This document shows positions 9,437 to 18,511 of a stretch of DNA of 64,000 nt, piece by piece (position 1 is the stretch's first letter; the number at the start of each line of letters is the position of its first letter). Origin of the DNA: RGEC01 sp964475595 (lineage in GTDB: Bacteria; Bacteroidota; Bacteroidia; NS11-12g; UBA955). The notes below the pieces were generated by a model. The model saw only the letters and a program-made list of their open reading frames with translations, ran no database searches and was not told the DNA's origin. The DNA lies in NCBI GenBank assembly GCA_964475595.1, contig CAYYXG010000005.1, forward strand, positions 62,001 to 126,000, read 5' to 3'. Made by a program: the position numbers and the translations under genes.

Positions 9437-9444
9437 TATTTTTG
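9437..9444 (+). promoter_or_regulatory. Candidate -7 box (TATTTTTG) of frr
   Basis: TATTTTTG matches TAnnTTTG and lies 15 bases before the frr ATG. No TTG is found about 20 bases upstream, so only the -7 half is supported. It would drive frr divergently from the tatA promoter. Confidence 0.45.
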
Positions 9445-9459
9445 CCGTAATAATCCATT

Positions 9460-10020
9460 ATGGCAACCGTTAATGAACTGCTGACCCAATTGAAAGATCA
9501 ACTGGAAAAAAACCTCACTCACACCCATCATGAATTTTCACGCATTCGTGCCGGAAAAGCCACACCCAACATGCTAGACGGTGTGATGGTAGAATACTAT
9601 GGAGCCCCGACACCCTTGAGTCAGGTGGCAAACGTGGGTACCCCCGATGCCAGAACTTTGGCCATACAACCCTGGGACAAGTCACTGATTCGCCCCATTG
9701 AAACTGCTATCATCAACAGTAACCTGGGCTTTGCCCCCCAAAATGACGGAGAAATGATCCGCATAAACGTGCCAGCCTTAACCGAAGAACGAAGAAAAGA
9801 TTTGGTTAAAATGGCCAAAGCAGAGGCAGAAAGCAGCAAAGTGGGCATCCGAAACATCCGCAAAGACTTCATGGAATCGGTGAAAACCATGCAGAAGGAC
9901 GGGCTTAGCGAGGATGAGGCACGGGGTGCTGAAGAAGAAATTCAAAAAACGATTGACAACTATATCAAGAAAACCGAGGATGTGTTGTCGGCGAAAGAAA
10001 AAGAAATTATGACGGTTTGA
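9460..10020 (+). CDS. frr: Ribosome recycling factor
   Basis: This 186-residue protein works with EF-G to split post-termination ribosomes and free them from mRNA. The full-length family pattern is visible: the helix with HEFSRIRAGKATPNMLDGV near 24-43, YYGAPTPLSQVANV near 47-60, and the C-terminal helices with EERRKDLVKMAKAEAE and the EE/D-rich end. Length matches the usual 185 residues. It is transcribed divergently from tatA and converges with purK, leaving 2 bases between stops. It is an essential core gene and marks the edge of the ordinary chromosomal segment. Confidence 0.96.
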   Translation: MATVNELLTQLKDQLEKNLTHTHHEFSRIRAGKATPNMLDGVMVEYYGAPTPLSQVANVGTPDARTLAIQPWDKSLIRPIETAIINSNLGFAPQNDGEMIRINVPALTEERRKDLVKMAKAEAESSKVGIRNIRKDFMESVKTMQKDGLSEDEARGAEEEIQKTIDNYIKKTEDVLSAKEKEIMTV

Positions 10021-10022
10021 CC

Positions 10023-11183
10023 TTATTCAAAAACCGCCCAATCCCTTATTTTTCCTGCTTTATCAAGCAACTCCTGTATCGTTTCAGCCATCACGGTTAT
10101 ATGTCCCATTTTGCGCTTAGGACGTATCTCTGATTTGTTGTAAAGATGCACATACACACCGGGCTCCGCTAACAGTTTTTCAGCATCTTTGAGTTGGTAT
10201 GCGCCCGTCTGCCCCTCACCGCCCACCAAGTTAATCATCGCAGACGGCTGTATCATGGCTGTATTGCCTAACGGCAAACCCAGTAAAATTCGGTTTAGCT
10301 GCTCAAACTGGCTGGTATAACTTCCCTCGATGGTATGGTGACCGCTATTATGAGGTCGGGGGGCTATTTCATTCACCAATACCTCGGCTGATTGCGTAAC
10401 AAACAATTCTACGGCAAACAGTCCGGGAGATTTCAATTCTCTAACTGCATGCATTGCCACGTTCCTGCATTCCGCCTCCAAATCTGCAGTGGTTTCAGCC
10501 GGCGAAAAGAGAAATTCTACCAAATTGCTCTGCGGATTAAAATACATCTCAATGAGCGGGTATGTAACCACATTTCCGAATTGGTCTGCTGCCACAATCA
10601 CCGAATATTCGGTGATATTGTTATGAAAATATTCCACCACGCAAGGTCCGGGCGACTGAAACAACCCCATCTCTATGTCGCTTTTAGCAACAATATCAAC
10701 GCCTTTGCCATCATAACCACCGGTGCGTTGTTTAATGACCACTTTTTCACCTCCAAATGATTTCACTGCCTCTGCCAAATCGGCGGGATTGTCACATATC
10801 ACAAAGTCTGCCGACGGAATGGCATGTTTTTGGTAAAACTGCTTTTGAAGGCCCTTATCCTGTATCATTTGCAGCGTAGCAGCCGATGGAATGACTGTTT
10901 TACCGGATTGCTCCAACTCCAGCAGCGCATGGCTATTGATATGCTCTATTTCATAGGTAATCACATCACATTCAGCCGCCAGATTATAAATACTCTCGGC
11001 ATTATTAAGATCACCCAGAATCAACCAGTCTGCGAGTGCCGACGCCGGACAATGCAGGTCGTTTTCCAGCACGCTGTATCTCACATTCCAGGGGCGGGAA
11101 GCCTCAATGAGCATTTTACCTAGCTGCCCTCCACCGATAATGCCAATCCGCAAGTTTGTGGGTAGTTTTATGTTGCTATTCAT
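10023..11183 (-). CDS. purK: N5-carboxyaminoimidazole ribonucleotide synthase
   Basis: The 386-residue ATP-grasp enzyme converts AIR, bicarbonate and ATP to N5-CAIR in purine synthesis. The N-terminal IGIIGGGQLGKML motif, the TYEIEHI segment, VVIKQRTGGYDGKG (ATP-grasp lysine and glycine loop) and the late EIAPRPHNSGHHTIE signature are all present. The ATG at 11183 was chosen because it puts the IGIIGGGQLG strand at the normal distance; the longer frame would run into the upstream glycosyltransferase. The start overlaps that gene's stop by 8 bases, so purK is coupled to the polysaccharide operon. Confidence 0.95.
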   Translation of the reverse strand: MNSNIKLPTNLRIGIIGGGQLGKMLIEASRPWNVRYSVLENDLHCPASALADWLILGDLNNAESIYNLAAECDVITYEIEHINSHALLELEQSGKTVIPSAATLQMIQDKGLQKQFYQKHAIPSADFVICDNPADLAEAVKSFGGEKVVIKQRTGGYDGKGVDIVAKSDIEMGLFQSPGPCVVEYFHNNITEYSVIVAADQFGNVVTYPLIEMYFNPQSNLVEFLFSPAETTADLEAECRNVAMHAVRELKSPGLFAVELFVTQSAEVLVNEIAPRPHNSGHHTIEGSYTSQFEQLNRILLGLPLGNTAMIQPSAMINLVGGEGQTGAYQLKDAEKLLAEPGVYVHLYNKSEIRPKRKMGHITVMAETIQELLDKAGKIRDWAVFE

Positions 11184-12336
11184 CTTTAAGCTCCTCGATA
11201 TTAAAAAGTGCTTTGTATTGTTTATGGTATTCTTCCGGTTGAAAAAATTCCAACGCAAAATTGTGTGCTGAACGCGACATTTCCGCTTTTTCTTCGGATG
11301 ACAATTGATGGTAAGCGTTCAATGCGGCCTCGAATGCGGCAGGTTCAAGGGGTAGCTCTTGCCCGGCACCCTTCCCCTTCAGGCCGGTCCAGGGTGTGTT
11401 TTCTCCGATAAAACAAGGCAAACCATAAGATAGGGCCTCGGCTATGGCATGTCCAAAATTCTCCCCCTTGCTGCAGGAAACAAATACCTGATGGTCGCGG
11501 TAATACTGGCCTATTTCCAATGGAGTAACGGCCCTTAAATGGTTCAGTTTAATATGTTTTGGTAGTTGGTTGCACCCGTTTTTAAACCGATTAAAATAAC
11601 TTTCATCGGAATAATCACCAATAATGGTTGCCTCTGCCGGAAATGATAGCCGGCTTAGCGCATTAAGCAGCATAACAGGATCTTTTTCGTCGGAGATACG
11701 GCCGACAGAAAGTATTTTTAAACGCTCTCCATAATCATTCCGCATCTGATACGGAGGAATACTGCGTGGTATGTTGGCCGCTTCCAAAATCTTGGCTTTT
11801 TCACCAAGCACCTTTCTCATTTCCTTCGTTTCATCGGGCTGGGTGCTTTGCCAGTCTATGTTGTTGAACCAACCAAACCATTTGGCCAGGGTAAGAAAGA
11901 CCGCTTTTTTGAATGGTTTTACGGATCTTGCAGTTTGGTGCAGCATTCCCCTGGGGGCCACCACCAATTTTCTGTGTTTGGATCGCTGCCACCATAAAAT
12001 GGGATAAATGCTAAAGTATTGAGAAAACATACCCTGCACATAGAGTACAGCATTGGCAGAAACATTTTCATTTAGGATTGAAAACAGGGCTTTTCGAGAC
12101 AGGGTTTTGTTATCCAGATACATCACCTTTGCCATACCGTTCCAGTCGGTCCAGGTTCCGGTGGGTACCGGCAATGCATGGTCTGAGCCATAGTCGCGGT
12201 TTCCGCAAATGATGGAAAAACAGTAGGTGTCGTGTAGTTGGGTCACCAGATTTACCAGTGATTGAACCGGTCCTCCTGCCCTGAAAGCGGGGTCAAACCA
12301 GTCGCAGACCACCACCACACAGGTTTTCTCAGTCAT
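11176..12336 (-). CDS. GT4-type glycosyltransferase
   Basis: The 386-residue protein has a GT-B fold pattern. The N-terminal half carries the acceptor-side loop DPAFRAGGPVQSL. The C-terminal half begins with LKILSVGRISDEKDP and has the Ex7E motif ENFGHAIAE in SKGENFGHAIAEALSYGLP, typical of retaining family-4 enzymes using nucleotide sugars. It probably acts at the inner face of the inner membrane, adding one sugar to a lipid-linked glycan. Its start overlaps the stop of the upstream asparagine-synthetase-like gene by 8 bases. Donor and acceptor are unknown. Confidence 0.85.
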   Translation of the reverse strand: MTEKTCVVVVCDWFDPAFRAGGPVQSLVNLVTQLHDTYCFSIICGNRDYGSDHALPVPTGTWTDWNGMAKVMYLDNKTLSRKALFSILNENVSANAVLYVQGMFSQYFSIYPILWWQRSKHRKLVVAPRGMLHQTARSVKPFKKAVFLTLAKWFGWFNNIDWQSTQPDETKEMRKVLGEKAKILEAANIPRSIPPYQMRNDYGERLKILSVGRISDEKDPVMLLNALSRLSFPAEATIIGDYSDESYFNRFKNGCNQLPKHIKLNHLRAVTPLEIGQYYRDHQVFVSCSKGENFGHAIAEALSYGLPCFIGENTPWTGLKGKGAGQELPLEPAAFEAALNAYHQLSSEEKAEMSRSAHNFALEFFQPEEYHKQYKALFNIEELKDE

Positions 12337-14176
12337 GGATTTGTTGTCGGTTAATCCAATGTCCCAAAACCGCTAGACTCCATGCCTTATGCCAGTTAGG
12401 GTTATCTTTTTGATTCAGCCCTGATATCAGACCGTCAATGTATGCCGGGTTTAGCAATTCGAAATTTTTGAGCAATTCCAGTCTTTCGGTACAGAAGGGT
12501 TTGAGTTCACGGTTCATCCATGCCTGCCAGGGGAAAGAGAACCCCATTTTGGGTCTGTCCCAGATTTCACGGGGAAGTAAATCCCCCATTGCATCTATCA
12601 GCAGTTGTTTGGGTGGTTTCAGGGGCTTAAAATCATCGGGCATGGCCAACATAAATTCCACCAGGTCTTTATCCAAAAACGGCTCCCGGATTTCCAGGCT
12701 ATGGGCCATTCCCATCTGGTCTGCATCCCGCAGTAAAACGTTCTCCAAGTAGGTGCTGCACTCGGCAATGGTAATTTCTGAAACTAGTTTTGGACCAAAA
12801 GGATCATCCGTTTCGGTTTGAAAATAACGGTGGTAATCGACTCCGGCCTGTTCGAGCTCCTGCATATTCATGGACTGTCTGAAAACAGGATACATATGCG
12901 CCCAGTCCCAGGATGGCATACCGGCGAGCATGGCCAGTTTCTGGGCTGCTTTTCCTTTTAACATCCGGCTGGGCAAAATTGCGGCACTTTTGCGCATTCC
13001 CATGGGCAACTTTCCGATGAACCGGTACTTCTTCAACTGTTGCAGATAACCAAATACAGGATAACCGCCAAACAATTCATCCCCTCCAATACCGCTTAAT
13101 GCAACGGTAATTCCTGCTTTTTTGGTGTATTTGGATATAATGTAGGTGTTTAGCCCATCCATGCCGGGATGATCCATGGCGTTGAGGGCTTCGGGTATAT
13201 CGTGCAAAAACTCATCCGGCCTGAGCAGCACCGGGTGGTGGTCGGTGCGGTATTTATCGGCAATAATCTCTGCATACCGCTTTTCACTGAATTCCGGTTC
13301 GTCAAAATACACATTGAAGGTTTTCACCTGTCTTTCCGATAGCTTGCTCATCACCGCCACGATGGCCGAACTGTCAATGCCGCCGGAAAGAAATGCGCCC
13401 AACGGAACATCACTCATCAGGCGTTTTTCTACGGCCTTGAAAATGAGTTCACGGGTTTGTTTAATTACCTTTTCATACGGGCCCGGCAAGGTGTATTTGT
13501 CGCGACAGTCCTCCATGCGCCAGTAGTGGCGAACACCAAACCCCTTATCGTCCACAACGGCATAGGAGCCGGCAGGCAGCATCTGCACACCATTCACCAT
13601 GGTTTCGGGGCTGTAAACCGTTTGATACATGAGGTAATTGCCCAAGGCACGTCGATTGATGCGGGCTTTAAAATGCCCCGATGCGAGCAGGCCCTTAATT
13701 TCACTGCTAAACAGCAGCATATCACCACCGCGACAGAAATAGAGGGGTTTTACCCCCATGCGGTCTCGAACCAGCAAAAGCTGTTTTTTCTCGCGGTCCC
13801 AGACGGCCATGGCAAACATCCCATCGAGCATGGGGAACGCCTGAGTGCCATATTCTTCCAGCAGGGCCAAAATCACTTCGGTATCCGTTTCTGTTCGGTA
13901 GGGATATTTTCTGTGAGTGGCCCTCAGGGTTTTATAATTATAAATTTCACCATTGAAAACGATGGTGTAACGCCCGCTGGCGGATGTCATGGGTTGGCGT
14001 GCTTCTTCAGAAAGATCAATGATGCTTAGGCGCCGATGCCCTAATCCAATATTTTCATCGGTGAATATGCCGGTTGCGTCAGGGCCCCGATGAACCAGTG
14101 CATTGTTCATGTGAACCAGCATGTCTGTGGTTCTGAATCTGTCTTTTAAGCCAAAAATACCGTTAATCCCACACAT
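12329..14176 (-). CDS. asnB: Asparagine synthetase-like amidotransferase
   Basis: The 615-residue protein has an N-terminal glutamine amidotransferase domain with Cys2 as nucleophile (MCGINGIFG) and RGPD near 30-33. The synthetase domain carries the ATP pyrophosphatase loop SGGIDSS at 264-270. Length and architecture match AsnB. Copies inside polysaccharide clusters (as in WbpS-like proteins) are thought to amidate uronic acids rather than aspartate; here that is inference from context. A second, clearly different copy lies at 39656-41551. It is divergent from the glycosyltransferase at 14210 with 33 bases between starts. Confidence 0.85.
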   Translation of the reverse strand: MCGINGIFGLKDRFRTTDMLVHMNNALVHRGPDATGIFTDENIGLGHRRLSIIDLSEEARQPMTSASGRYTIVFNGEIYNYKTLRATHRKYPYRTETDTEVILALLEEYGTQAFPMLDGMFAMAVWDREKKQLLLVRDRMGVKPLYFCRGGDMLLFSSEIKGLLASGHFKARINRRALGNYLMYQTVYSPETMVNGVQMLPAGSYAVVDDKGFGVRHYWRMEDCRDKYTLPGPYEKVIKQTRELIFKAVEKRLMSDVPLGAFLSGGIDSSAIVAVMSKLSERQVKTFNVYFDEPEFSEKRYAEIIADKYRTDHHPVLLRPDEFLHDIPEALNAMDHPGMDGLNTYIISKYTKKAGITVALSGIGGDELFGGYPVFGYLQQLKKYRFIGKLPMGMRKSAAILPSRMLKGKAAQKLAMLAGMPSWDWAHMYPVFRQSMNMQELEQAGVDYHRYFQTETDDPFGPKLVSEITIAECSTYLENVLLRDADQMGMAHSLEIREPFLDKDLVEFMLAMPDDFKPLKPPKQLLIDAMGDLLPREIWDRPKMGFSFPWQAWMNRELKPFCTERLELLKNFELLNPAYIDGLISGLNQKDNPNWHKAWSLAVLGHWINRQQIHD

Positions 14177-14194
14177 TTATCTTCCCAATTGCGG

Positions 14195-14202
14195 TAATTT
14201 GC
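14195..14202 (+). promoter_or_regulatory. Candidate -7 box (TAATTTGC) for the GT at 14210
   Basis: TAATTTGC lies 7 bases before the TTG start of the glycosyltransferase. It resembles TAnnTTTG with one base missing. No -33 element was seen. The identical octamer occurs at the same distance before the gene at 17117. Confidence 0.3.
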
Positions 14203-14209
14203 AACCTGA

Positions 14210-15400
14210 TTGAACATTGTATTCGCTACTGACGGAATTTACCCTTTTGTGCTGGGAGGCATGCAAAAGCATGCTGCCTACATTATCCGGCACCTGGCAG
14301 GAACCGAGCATACGGTGGATGTGCTGATCCCCAACCATGGGGTCAGCAATGCCGAAGAGGCGGAATCCCGGTTCTGGGGAAATGTGCGACCTGACAACAT
14401 CCGATTTCATGTAATTCCTTATCCAAAATTGCCCCGTTTTCCGGGTCATTATGTGGTGGCAAGTTATTTGTACTCACGAAGGATTACAAACTATTTTTCC
14501 CATAAAATATCAACCACCGACATCCTATTTGGGAAAGGTTATACATTATGGCACTGGCTGGCCCGGCAAAACCGCCCTCAAATACCCGTCATTGTTCAGT
14601 TACACGGCCTTGAAATGTTTCAGCCGGCATTTGCTGTGAAAGAAATGCTGCACAAAATGCTGATGCGAATTCCGGCGGTTCCTATCATCCGTTTGACGGA
14701 TTATATCTTTTCTTATGGCGGGGATGTAAAGGAAATTTTAATAAAACAGGGTAAAACGGATGCAAGTATTTTCGAACAGTATGGGGCTGTAGACGATTTT
14801 TGGCTGTATCCTGAGCCAACCCCAAAGGAGAACGGATTGATTCGCAAGTTTTTGTTTGTAGCAAGAAACGAATACCGCAAGGGATATCATTTACTGCATG
14901 AAACCCTTCAAGAGCTTATTACGGACAATGAAACGTTTGAGATTGACATTGTAGGTGAGTTACCCAAACCAATGGAGCTGCAAGACCCAAGGATTCGTTA
15001 CCACGGCAATCTATCCGCAGAGGCATTGAAATCCCTTAAAGATCGTTGTGAGGTATTGCTTTTGCCAAGTCTTTCAGAAGGCTTTCCAACCATCATTATA
15101 GAGTCAATGGCCAGGGGGTTATGCATTGCTGCGTCAGAGGTGGGGGCGGTTACCAAGGTTATTGACAAATACACCGGGTGGCTTCTACAACCCGGAAGCA
15201 GTAAGTCGCTCAAAGACACCATGAAGGCGATCATCAGAACACCGGCAACTGATCTTCATGGCAAACAAATGGCCTGTTATCAAAAAGTATTGCACAAGTT
15301 TCGATGGGAATCTACGGTAAATCAATTAGTTTCGCATTTACAATCAGCGGCTCATGATTATCGGGAACGGATTACTCGCCAACAGTCTCAGGGATATTGA
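14210..15400 (+). CDS. GT4-type glycosyltransferase
   Basis: The 396-residue GT-B protein starts with NIVFATDGIYPFVLGGMQKHA, the usual first strand and glycine-rich acceptor loop. In the C-terminal half, KFLFVARNEYRKGYHLL begins the donor domain and EGFPTIIIE is a clean Ex7E motif. The start is TTG at 14210; no ATG lies near it that keeps the first strand. It is one of the few plus-strand genes in the locus and overlaps the next gene by 47 bases, so the pair is probably co-transcribed. The sugar transferred is unknown. Confidence 0.85.
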   Translation: MNIVFATDGIYPFVLGGMQKHAAYIIRHLAGTEHTVDVLIPNHGVSNAEEAESRFWGNVRPDNIRFHVIPYPKLPRFPGHYVVASYLYSRRITNYFSHKISTTDILFGKGYTLWHWLARQNRPQIPVIVQLHGLEMFQPAFAVKEMLHKMLMRIPAVPIIRLTDYIFSYGGDVKEILIKQGKTDASIFEQYGAVDDFWLYPEPTPKENGLIRKFLFVARNEYRKGYHLLHETLQELITDNETFEIDIVGELPKPMELQDPRIRYHGNLSAEALKSLKDRCEVLLLPSLSEGFPTIIIESMARGLCIAASEVGAVTKVIDKYTGWLLQPGSSKSLKDTMKAIIRTPATDLHGKQMACYQKVLHKFRWESTVNQLVSHLQSAAHDYRERITRQQSQGY

Positions 15401-16040
15401 CCGGGAATCGGTAACCTTTTTCTGCTCTGGTGTTTCAGATTCGGGTGAAACCAATCCATTGGCGTTTGAGCGGGAATTTTCTTTGCTTAGGATGCAGGAC
15501 AGCCAGGAACTGCTTTGTTATTTTTCTACCGTAAGCATTTTTAACCCGTCCAAACAGCACACTCCCTACATTCTTCACAAGTTGAAAATGGAGCATGAAA
15601 TTCGGACAACTTTTCCGGAGCATCTTATTATACGATTGCCGAACATGATGGGTGAAGGTGGCAATGGTTCCAATTTGTTTCCGTACTTCATGCGAAGTAT
15701 TACTGATGGCAAAACAGTTACCATTTTTGACAACACCCACCGCGAACTCATGGAGGTTCAATTGCTGCCGAGCATTGTGGACACGCTGTTAAACGCGGGT
15801 TTCACAGGCAGCATCAATGCGGGTTTTGGAAATGCCCCCAAGGTAAAGGACATTTACCTGCACATTTGCCAATTGATGGAGGCAACACCCAATATGAAAA
15901 TAGAGAAAGGGGAAGACGCCTACGAAGTAGATTACTCCGATTTTTCTACCCTGATGAAATCTGCCGGTGTGGCCCCGATGGGTACATGGCAGGAACGGGT
16001 GGGGCGATATGTGTATCTAAACAGAAGCCAGTTTGCGTAG
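15354..16040 (+). CDS. Short extended-SDR (NAD-dependent epimerase/dehydratase-like) protein
   Basis: The 228-residue protein has a Rossmann-like start (MIIGNGLLANSL, a GxGxxA pattern), the SDR catalytic YxxxK (Y72-K76) preceded by a serine/threonine pair, and LIIRLPNMMGEGGNG near 91-105, the usual post-catalytic strand. It is about 70-100 residues shorter than normal nucleotide-sugar epimerases, chiefly between the cofactor loop and the catalytic site. Activity is therefore uncertain. It begins 47 bases inside the upstream glycosyltransferase and runs 24 bases into the 3' end of the opposing gene at 16017. Confidence 0.65.
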   Translation: MIIGNGLLANSLRDIDRESVTFFCSGVSDSGETNPLAFEREFSLLRMQDSQELLCYFSTVSIFNPSKQHTPYILHKLKMEHEIRTTFPEHLIIRLPNMMGEGGNGSNLFPYFMRSITDGKTVTIFDNTHRELMEVQLLPSIVDTLLNAGFTGSINAGFGNAPKVKDIYLHICQLMEATPNMKIEKGEDAYEVDYSDFSTLMKSAGVAPMGTWQERVGRYVYLNRSQFA

Positions 16041-17063
16041 GGTTTCTGACCAGTTTCTAGTACTATAAGTGCTGGCAAGTTCAATGCTGACTTTACCCAT
16101 TTGGGTAAGCTGCTCCTCACTGGAATTCATCATTTTTAACAAGGCTGATTTTAATTGAATGACATTGCCGCTTTGAAAAAGTAGTCCGTTTTCAGTGTTT
16201 CTCAGGAATGCATGATGCGCATTTATCGCATCACTCAATATCATAGGCATGCCGGCCGCCGCAAATTCCTGTACGACAACGCCCCATGGTTCAAAATAGG
16301 ATGGCAATACAAAAACATCCGTCTGTGTGATTACATAGTCCATTTCCTCCGGCTGTATGAAACCCAAATGTCTGATCCCTTCGTGCTGAATCCGATGCTG
16401 ATAATTAGGTCCTGTGCCCGCACACCATAGCTCCCATTGATTGTGCCCTTCGTTAAACAAATCAATGAATGCTTCCCAAAGTAATTCGAGGCCTTTTTGG
16501 GGAATGTACCTTGCCACTACCAAAAATCGTTTGGGGCGATTTGGTGTTTTCTTAGAGATTCCTTTTCCTTGATATCGTGCTAAATCTGCTGCATAAAAAC
16601 CCGTAAATATGTTCTTTTCATGAAAGCCCAGCCTCAGGGCATATCGCTTTTGTGGATCACCTGGTACCCAGCAAAAACGGGTTATCGATTTCAAGATAAA
16701 ATAAGCAGGCAATAACAGCAACCACTGCTTGACACTTCCTCTCCATGTGTTGTCTAGGCATAAAACGAAACGATAATTCTTACACGCCATTCGCGCCAGA
16801 CGCAGATAATCTCTGTCTGCCCAGCCCGACATCATGATTAAACCGGGTTTTATCCGCTTTATTAATACATAAATCCCCTCTGTACCCAAATTTCTTTTTT
16901 CGTGCAGTTCAACACCGTCCGGAATCTGAAATTGAAAAGGTGCTTCCGGATTAATGGGATGGTGTACAACATGGATGCTATCTTCAGGGTTTAATTTAAT
17001 ATGTTCCCTAAAACAGTCAATGCTGTAGCCGGCCAATTCGGTATAAAGAAATAAATAGGTCAT
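16017..17063 (-). CDS. GT4-type glycosyltransferase
   Basis: The 348-residue protein has a short N-terminal domain and a clear donor domain: KRFLVVARYIPQKGLELLWEAF, WELWCAGTGP, and EPWGVVVQE as the Ex7E motif followed by FAAAGMPMIL. It belongs with family-4 retaining transferases acting on lipid-linked glycans. It stands alone on the minus strand, between two plus-strand genes, and its 3' end overlaps the SDR-like gene tail-to-tail by 24 bases. Donor unknown. Confidence 0.83.
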   Translation of the reverse strand: MTYLFLYTELAGYSIDCFREHIKLNPEDSIHVVHHPINPEAPFQFQIPDGVELHEKRNLGTEGIYVLIKRIKPGLIMMSGWADRDYLRLARMACKNYRFVLCLDNTWRGSVKQWLLLLPAYFILKSITRFCWVPGDPQKRYALRLGFHEKNIFTGFYAADLARYQGKGISKKTPNRPKRFLVVARYIPQKGLELLWEAFIDLFNEGHNQWELWCAGTGPNYQHRIQHEGIRHLGFIQPEEMDYVITQTDVFVLPSYFEPWGVVVQEFAAAGMPMILSDAINAHHAFLRNTENGLLFQSGNVIQLKSALLKMMNSSEEQLTQMGKVSIELASTYSTRNWSETLRKLASV

Positions 17064-17101
17064 TGGTCTGATAACAATAGGCTAAAATAGGCTTTTATCA
17101 T

Positions 17102-17109
17102 TAATTTGC
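17102..17109 (+). promoter_or_regulatory. Candidate -7 box (TAATTTGC) for the polymerase gene
   Basis: TAATTTGC lies 7 bases before the ATG at 17117, the same box and distance as before the gene at 14210. No good -33 element is visible. A nearly leaderless mRNA is predicted if it is used. Confidence 0.3.
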
Positions 17110-17116
17110 CCATCCA

Positions 17117-18511
17117 ATGCGGCTGGAAAAGTTTTTAATCGTCCTGACCATCTTTACGGTTTTTATGGATGATTTCCGGTTTGGCGATGAATCAAACAGG
17201 GCTTTTGTAGCATTTGACTTTTACTATTACTATGTAATCTGGATTCTTTTTATTGTTCATTACCTCCGCAAAAGGAAAGCCATACCATTTTGGCCAAGCT
17301 GGTTTTTACTGGGCATTTTGGTGTTATTCACCAACTCATTGTTTGGCGGTTTTGCCAGTGGAAGCTTAAAGTTTTCTATGGTAAAACAAATGCTGGGCAT
17401 TGCCTATTCTTCAATCGCCTATTTCAGTGTAATTAAATTTAATGATTTTGATTTGCCTAAAGTGTTTAAATACTACGTAAGCGGCGCGTTTTGGGTATCC
17501 ATGTGGGGGATTACAGAGCAGGGGATGCATATACTGGGTTTCAAAGACAGATTTGCCGGTTCAGCCATTGAAAACATTACACGTCTGTTGGGTTTTGCCA
17601 ATTTTTGGGAAAATTACAAAATTACTTCTACCGGATTTAACCGTGTTTATTCCATCATGGGTGAACCCTATTTTCTCGCTGTGGCTTTGCTTCCGGCATT
17701 CTATTATCTGATGAATTGCATGATTGGACCTAAATTGGTTCGAAACCGAAAAGAATGGTTTCGACTGGGAGTGGTCGGATTGTGTATGCTCTTTACCTTC
17801 AGCGCTGCAGGCTATGCGGGCATTGGGATGAGTATAATTCTGATTGGGGTAAATCATGGCTTTTTTGATTTACGCAGGTTTGGGGTGTTTTTTATTCCCA
17901 TTTTCTTGCTGGTAATTCTACCCCAGATTTCCAATTTGCGAAAACTGTTTTTTGAATTGCAGGTGAGGGTTGACGATACCATCAAGGCATTTGTTTATAA
18001 AGGTGTAATGGATAAAAAAGAAATTGCCAAACTTAATTCATCCACTTTTGCCCTTTATTCCAATTTTTTGATAGCGGGGCAGGCATTCGAATCGCACCCC
18101 ATAACGGGCGCCGGACTGGGTTCACATGAACTGAGTTACCAGCGTTATTTTGATCGTTTTTTGGATAAAAACCTGCAAAAAATGTATGGCAATTTCAATT
18201 CCAAAGATGCCAATTCCCTTTTCATTCGCATGCTGTCTGAAGGGGGGCTGATTGGGCTTGGATTATTGATGGTTGCAATTTTTTATTTCTTTGTGTACAA
18301 AAAAGGAATCCGAGAACCGGAGCTTTGGATGCTCACCCTCATCAATCAAGGGGTGTTTTTAATGTTAATCGTTCGATTACTGAGAACAGGAAATTATATC
18401 GGGCAGGGATTTTACTTCTTCTTTTTCTTATATGCTTTTGCGGCCATTCAGATTCGTCAATATTACCGCAATGTCAATGCTGCAGCAGATTCTACGATGG
18501 TAGACACGTGA
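17117..18511 (+). CDS. Wzy-like O-antigen/polysaccharide polymerase
   Basis: The 464-residue protein is mostly hydrophobic helices, about ten or more, with one long polar loop near residues 270-370. The end of this loop carries HPITGAGLGSHE, the HPxxGxGxG pattern common in O-antigen polymerases and ligases. Such proteins join lipid-linked repeat units at the outer face of the inner membrane. Sequence in this family is too variable to separate Wzy from a WaaL-type ligase. The gene stands between opposing genes and its last 49 bases overlap the 3' end of the GT at 18463. Confidence 0.75.
   Translation: MRLEKFLIVLTIFTVFMDDFRFGDESNRAFVAFDFYYYYVIWILFIVHYLRKRKAIPFWPSWFLLGILVLFTNSLFGGFASGSLKFSMVKQMLGIAYSSIAYFSVIKFNDFDLPKVFKYYVSGAFWVSMWGITEQGMHILGFKDRFAGSAIENITRLLGFANFWENYKITSTGFNRVYSIMGEPYFLAVALLPAFYYLMNCMIGPKLVRNRKEWFRLGVVGLCMLFTFSAAGYAGIGMSIILIGVNHGFFDLRRFGVFFIPIFLLVILPQISNLRKLFFELQVRVDDTIKAFVYKGVMDKKEIAKLNSSTFALYSNFLIAGQAFESHPITGAGLGSHELSYQRYFDRFLDKNLQKMYGNFNSKDANSLFIRMLSEGGLIGLGLLMVAIFYFFVYKKGIREPELWMLTLINQGVFLMLIVRLLRTGNYIGQGFYFFFFLYAFAAIQIRQYYRNVNAAADSTMVDT

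Noticed and set aside
13457..14029. Plus-strand frame of 190 codons opposite the first asparagine-synthetase-like gene
   Set aside because: Shadow of a highly conserved gene; no recognisable domain.
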